Assembly: GCA_001692895.1 (NCBI GenBank)
Contig: KV748212.1
Span: 868,001 to 932,000, forward strand
Length of the DNA: 64,000 nucleotides
DNA from: Cenococcum geophilum 1.58
Taxonomy: Eukaryota > Ascomycota > Dothideomycetes > Gloniales > Gloniaceae
Direction: 5' to 3'
Both the position numbers and the translations under genes were made by a program. Positions 60,760-64,000 of this stretch are shown in pieces; position 1 is the first letter of the stretch, and each line of letters begins with the position of its first letter. Below the pieces are notes generated by a model. It saw only the letters and a program-made list of their open reading frames with translations, had not been told where the DNA came from and ran no database searches.

Positions 60760-62900
60760 TAAAGAGGCCCTTTTTAGCTAGTTTATCTACTAGTTTATTT
60801 CCGTAGATTTTTAGGTAGCTAGGAACCCAATAGAGGGTAATAGAGATATTTTACTAGCTAGGTAGGAACAGCTTTACGTAATTTTAAAGACTAATTCTTG
60901 CCCTCCTATAAGAGAATTTAGTTATAATTTTTTAATAGCTGCTTGGCTATCTATAAAGATATAAACTTATTTCTCTTCTAGTTTTTTTTATATTTTAGGG
61001 CCCTATAGACTATATAAAGTTCTATATCTATAATTTCCATATAGGGTTATAGATTCTAGTTTATTACGTACTTAATCCTATTTCTCTTTCCTATTTTATA
61101 TACAGCTGCTATACTTAATTTACTATCTTTAGATCTATCTATATAGTATATATTTACTATATTATACTCTAGGGCTTCTTATAGATTTTCTACTAGTTTT
61201 AGATATTTTTATATAGCTTCTTCCTTACTACCTTTAGAAATAGGATAAGACTACGGGTTTTGCCATTTTAGAGAAATTCTCTCTATTTCCTAGTTTTAAA
61301 TTAACTGCTAAACTTTAGAGGTTAGAGATAGTAGCTATATTTTTAGCTATAAAAGGTATTTTATAGTAGAGTTCCTAAGGCTAGAACTAGAGCTAGAGCT
61401 AGAGATAGAGCTAGAGCTAGAGCTAGAGCTAGAGCTAGAGCTAGAGCTAGAGCTAGAGCTAGAGCTAGAGCTAGAGCTAGCTGCTAGTTCATTTATATCT
61501 TTATTAACCTCTTCTATATAGGCCTTCTTAATTACGTGGTTTTCTTTAAATTTTAGAAATTTTAATACATAGCTATTATAAAGCCTTTTAAACTTAATTC
61601 TAGGGGGGGAATAGAGGCTTTAATCTCTATAGCTTGGTTAGAAGATCCTCTAACCGCTTTTAGTACTATTTTTAGGGCCTTATTTTTATAGAGACTAGTA
61701 CCTAGCTAGTAGGTAGTCTCTAAATTTGCTTTTCCACCAGTATTATATTTTATAGTCTACTATAGTAGTAATATAAGTATTATAGAGCTATTATAGGGCT
61801 TATCGTAATAGTCCTCTCTATATATTACTTAGTCTTCTAATTAAATAGAAAGCTGTTTTTGCCTTAGAGATTCTTATTTCTATATATCATTTAAATATAA
61901 GCTTAAAATCTAGAAATACCCCTAGTTACCTAACTAGGGGTTTATGGGATATTTCTATATATCCTAGCTTTAGCCCTTCTTTTATAATAGTATGTTTACT
62001 ATAAAAGTGTATAAGCTCTGTTTTGTTACTATTAAAGCTAATAGTAGCTTCCTTAGCTCTAGATATTAGCTCTAGCGCTATTCCTTCTAGCTTTTTGCAA
62101 TTTAATTTAGCTGAATTTAATATAACCGTAATTATAAAATCGTTTATATAGTTAAGGGAGAAGGCTCCTTCTGTTTTTAGGCTGCAGATATTACGTATAT
62201 ATAGTTTTAAAAAAGGATATATAGGCGAACCTTATAATATCCCTATTTCTATTTCTATTTCCTTTTATATTTGCCTATTAAAGGAAAGCTGTAGCTTTTT
62301 ATTGCTAAGGAAGGTAGCTACCTATTATATAAACGCTATAGGTAGTTATAGTTTTTTTTATAGATATATAGAAGCTAGTTTACAGAGATATAGTTAAAGG
62401 CCCCTTTTACGTCTAAAAATAATATAGTAGCTATCTTTTATCTAGCTTTTTTCCTATTCTTTTTAGATTAGATATTTTTTAGAAATAATAGGACTGCGTT
62501 AATTACGGACCGCTGTTTTCTTCCTCCTAGTTATAAAATTTAAAGCAAGCTAGTATTACTAGCTAGATATCTTAATCTAGAAGTAAAAATCTTTTTATAG
62601 TCTTTCCTAAGTAGTTTAATAAGGAGATAACCCTATAGGACTCTGGTAGAGAATAGTCCTTCTTATTTACTTTAGGGAGAATAACTCCTTAAGCTTCTCT
62701 CTAGACTTTTAGTTAATAGCCTAGGGTAAATAGAATCTTATAGATCCTATATAGAAAATCTTTAATAATAGGGTAGGCCTTTTATATAATTATAAAGGAA
62801 AGCTTATCTAGCCCAAGAGCTTTTTTACTAGAGCTAGAGAAGATTACTTATTTAACGTATATTTTCTCTAGTTCTAGCCATTCCCATTTACTATCTATAG
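60760..62900 (-). pseudogene. LINE-B ORF2: reverse transcriptase and RNase H part, degenerate
   Basis: The reverse transcriptase shows the fingers block (LPESYRVISLLNYLGKTI near 62610-62670), a GxxQGSP-type motif (IGILQGSPIYP near 62240) and the catalytic YxDD region reading YINDF near 62130, with the first aspartate changed to asparagine. RNase H shows YYIDRSK near 61130, YIFIDSQAAIKKL near 60950 and the C-terminal WVPSYLKIYGNKLVDKLAKKG-like block near 60775-60830. The RNase H domain places LINE-B apart from LINE-A, where none is seen. Confidence 0.75.
61381..61480. repeat. CTAGAG hexamer repeat inside LINE-B
   Basis: About 16 near-perfect copies of GAGCTA/CTAGAG lie between the reverse transcriptase and RNase H parts of LINE-B. 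On the coding strand one frame reads alternating Ala-Leu. The length is a multiple of the codon size, so it need not disrupt the frame. Confidence 0.85.
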
Positions 62901-64000
62901 TATAGTCTTTCCACTCTATAGGGCTAGTAGAGGGGGGTTTAGGGAATAAAGTAGCTATAAAAGCTTTATATTAGTCGTTAAAGCTTTCTACTAGTTAAGT
63001 AGTCCTATCCTTACTTTACTATAGACTAGGAATTATTTGTAATATTTTCTCCTTTATATATTTTAGGGCTGTAAAGACCTCTTTTCCTTATACTTTTTCT
63101 AGAAAACTATTCTAGCAGCTAGTTTTAGCTTCTTATATTGCATAGAAGTACTAGTTTTTAGCTTCTTAATAGGCTTCTAATTTAGAACTTCTATTAGGTT
63201 ATTCTTCTTAGAGTCTTCCTAGTTTTATTATTTTTTTATCTTTTCCGTAGAAGCTCTTTATTCCACTATAGTTTAGAGAACTCACAGGTTTTAGATTTAG
63301 GGATAGCTTTCTCTACTGCTTACTATATATAACTAGTAAGATCTCCTATTAAGTTATCTACTAGTATACTTAAGCTCCTAACCCTATTTCTATCCAAATT
63401 CTCTAGAGAAGCTAAGAGGCTTTTTCTCCTATTTCTATATAAGGGGTTTCTTCTACTATTTCTTTTAGTACTAGAACCTTGTTTATAGTTCTAGTTCTTA
63501 AACTAGCTCTACTAAAAAAGTAAAAAAGAGCTCCTAATTGGCCTTTTTAATAGAGAAAGGAGTTTCTAGAAGGGGGTTTAGGTATCTTTACGTCTCTTTA
63601 GTAAATAGAAAGAAGGCTATAGTTTTATAGTACAATCCTGTTTCTTCTATTATAGTTTAATTATCCTAGGTATTTCCTTAAAAGTTTCCTAAGTAAAAGG
63701 CTAGGTCTATAATAGACTTTTCCCTTATATTAGATCTATAAAAGGTCCACTTTTATTTATCTAAATTTAGTATATTTTTCTAGCCAGTCTATTAGTTCTT
63801 TAGTCTCCCTAGTTAGGTTTTTAGCTAGTGCGTTCCACTATATATAATATAGGTTATAGTTTCCTATTAGTATAAAAGGAGGTCTAGTTCTCGTTCTAGA
63901 ATAGCCTTAAAGATAGTAGTCCTACTATTTCTTTAGGTTCTAGAGTTCTTATCTAGTTGTCTCTCATTATATATATTAAAGCCCGCGAAGCCCTACTGTA

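Larger units (their letters stand above)
59953..64000 (-). mobile_element. LINE-B copy (RT and RNase H), runs off the window
   Basis: This reverse-oriented LINE of a family distinct from LINE-A begins with its 3' terminal hairpin and a 3' UTR of about 550 bp. Going upstream it has RNase H (about 60760-61160), a hexamer-repeat linker (61381-61480), reverse transcriptase (about 61560-62900) and the C-terminal part of an AP-like endonuclease near 63800-63870 (ILIGNYNLYYI, from the GDFN motif). ORF1 and the 5' end are outside the window. It is interrupted by many TAG/TAA codons, so it is dead. Confidence 0.85.

Overview
The window is a transposon graveyard from a filamentous ascomycete (Pezizomycotina) surrounding one intact host gene. 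Four things point to this organism group: nearly every element carries dense TpA with depleted CpA/TpG (repeat-induced point mutation, RIP); in-frame stops in the relics are almost all TAG/TAA at former CAG, CAA or TGG codons; the LINEs are Tad1-like; and the only clean gene has short fungal introns with CTAAC/CTGAC-type branch sites. The species cannot be told from sequence alone.

Left block (1-39417). Two forward copies of a Tad1-like LINE ('LINE-A') are followed by a Ty3/gypsy element (Gypsy2, 9393-38735, reverse strand, 302-bp LTRs, target duplication CTAGC). Gypsy2 holds three separate insertions: a second Ty3/gypsy (Gypsy1, 10532-17800, duplication ATTAC), LINE-A copy 3 (18445-26149) and LINE-A copy 4 (28331-36730). 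Copy 3 holds a gag-only relic of another LINE family ('LINE-B', 23768-25896). Copy 4 holds a Tc1/mariner transposon (32017-34871) that carries a second, convergent open frame besides its transposase. With its insertions removed, Gypsy2 is about 5.9 kb.

Copia relic and host island (39418-46294). A less mutated Ty1/copia relic with 207-bp LTRs and duplication CTACC sits against about 3.8 kb of balanced-composition host DNA. That DNA carries a six-exon gene for an M3-family (thimet oligopeptidase/saccharolysin) zinc peptidase, reverse strand, 742 codons, with all catalytic motifs intact.

Right block (46295-64000). A small palindromic MITE is split by LINE-A copy 5. Copy 5 is split by a terminal-inverted-repeat DNA element (37-bp repeats, 9-bp duplication). 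That element is split by full-length LINE-A copy 6, so the nesting is four levels deep. Beyond it lie a RIP-degraded DUF6589-like relic, a short LINE-B 3' fragment and a large LINE-B copy (reverse transcriptase, RNase H) that runs off the window.

Most boundaries were fixed by finding target-site duplications by eye, so element limits in the nested parts are firm to within a few bases. Apart from the peptidase, I see no gene that could now make a protein.
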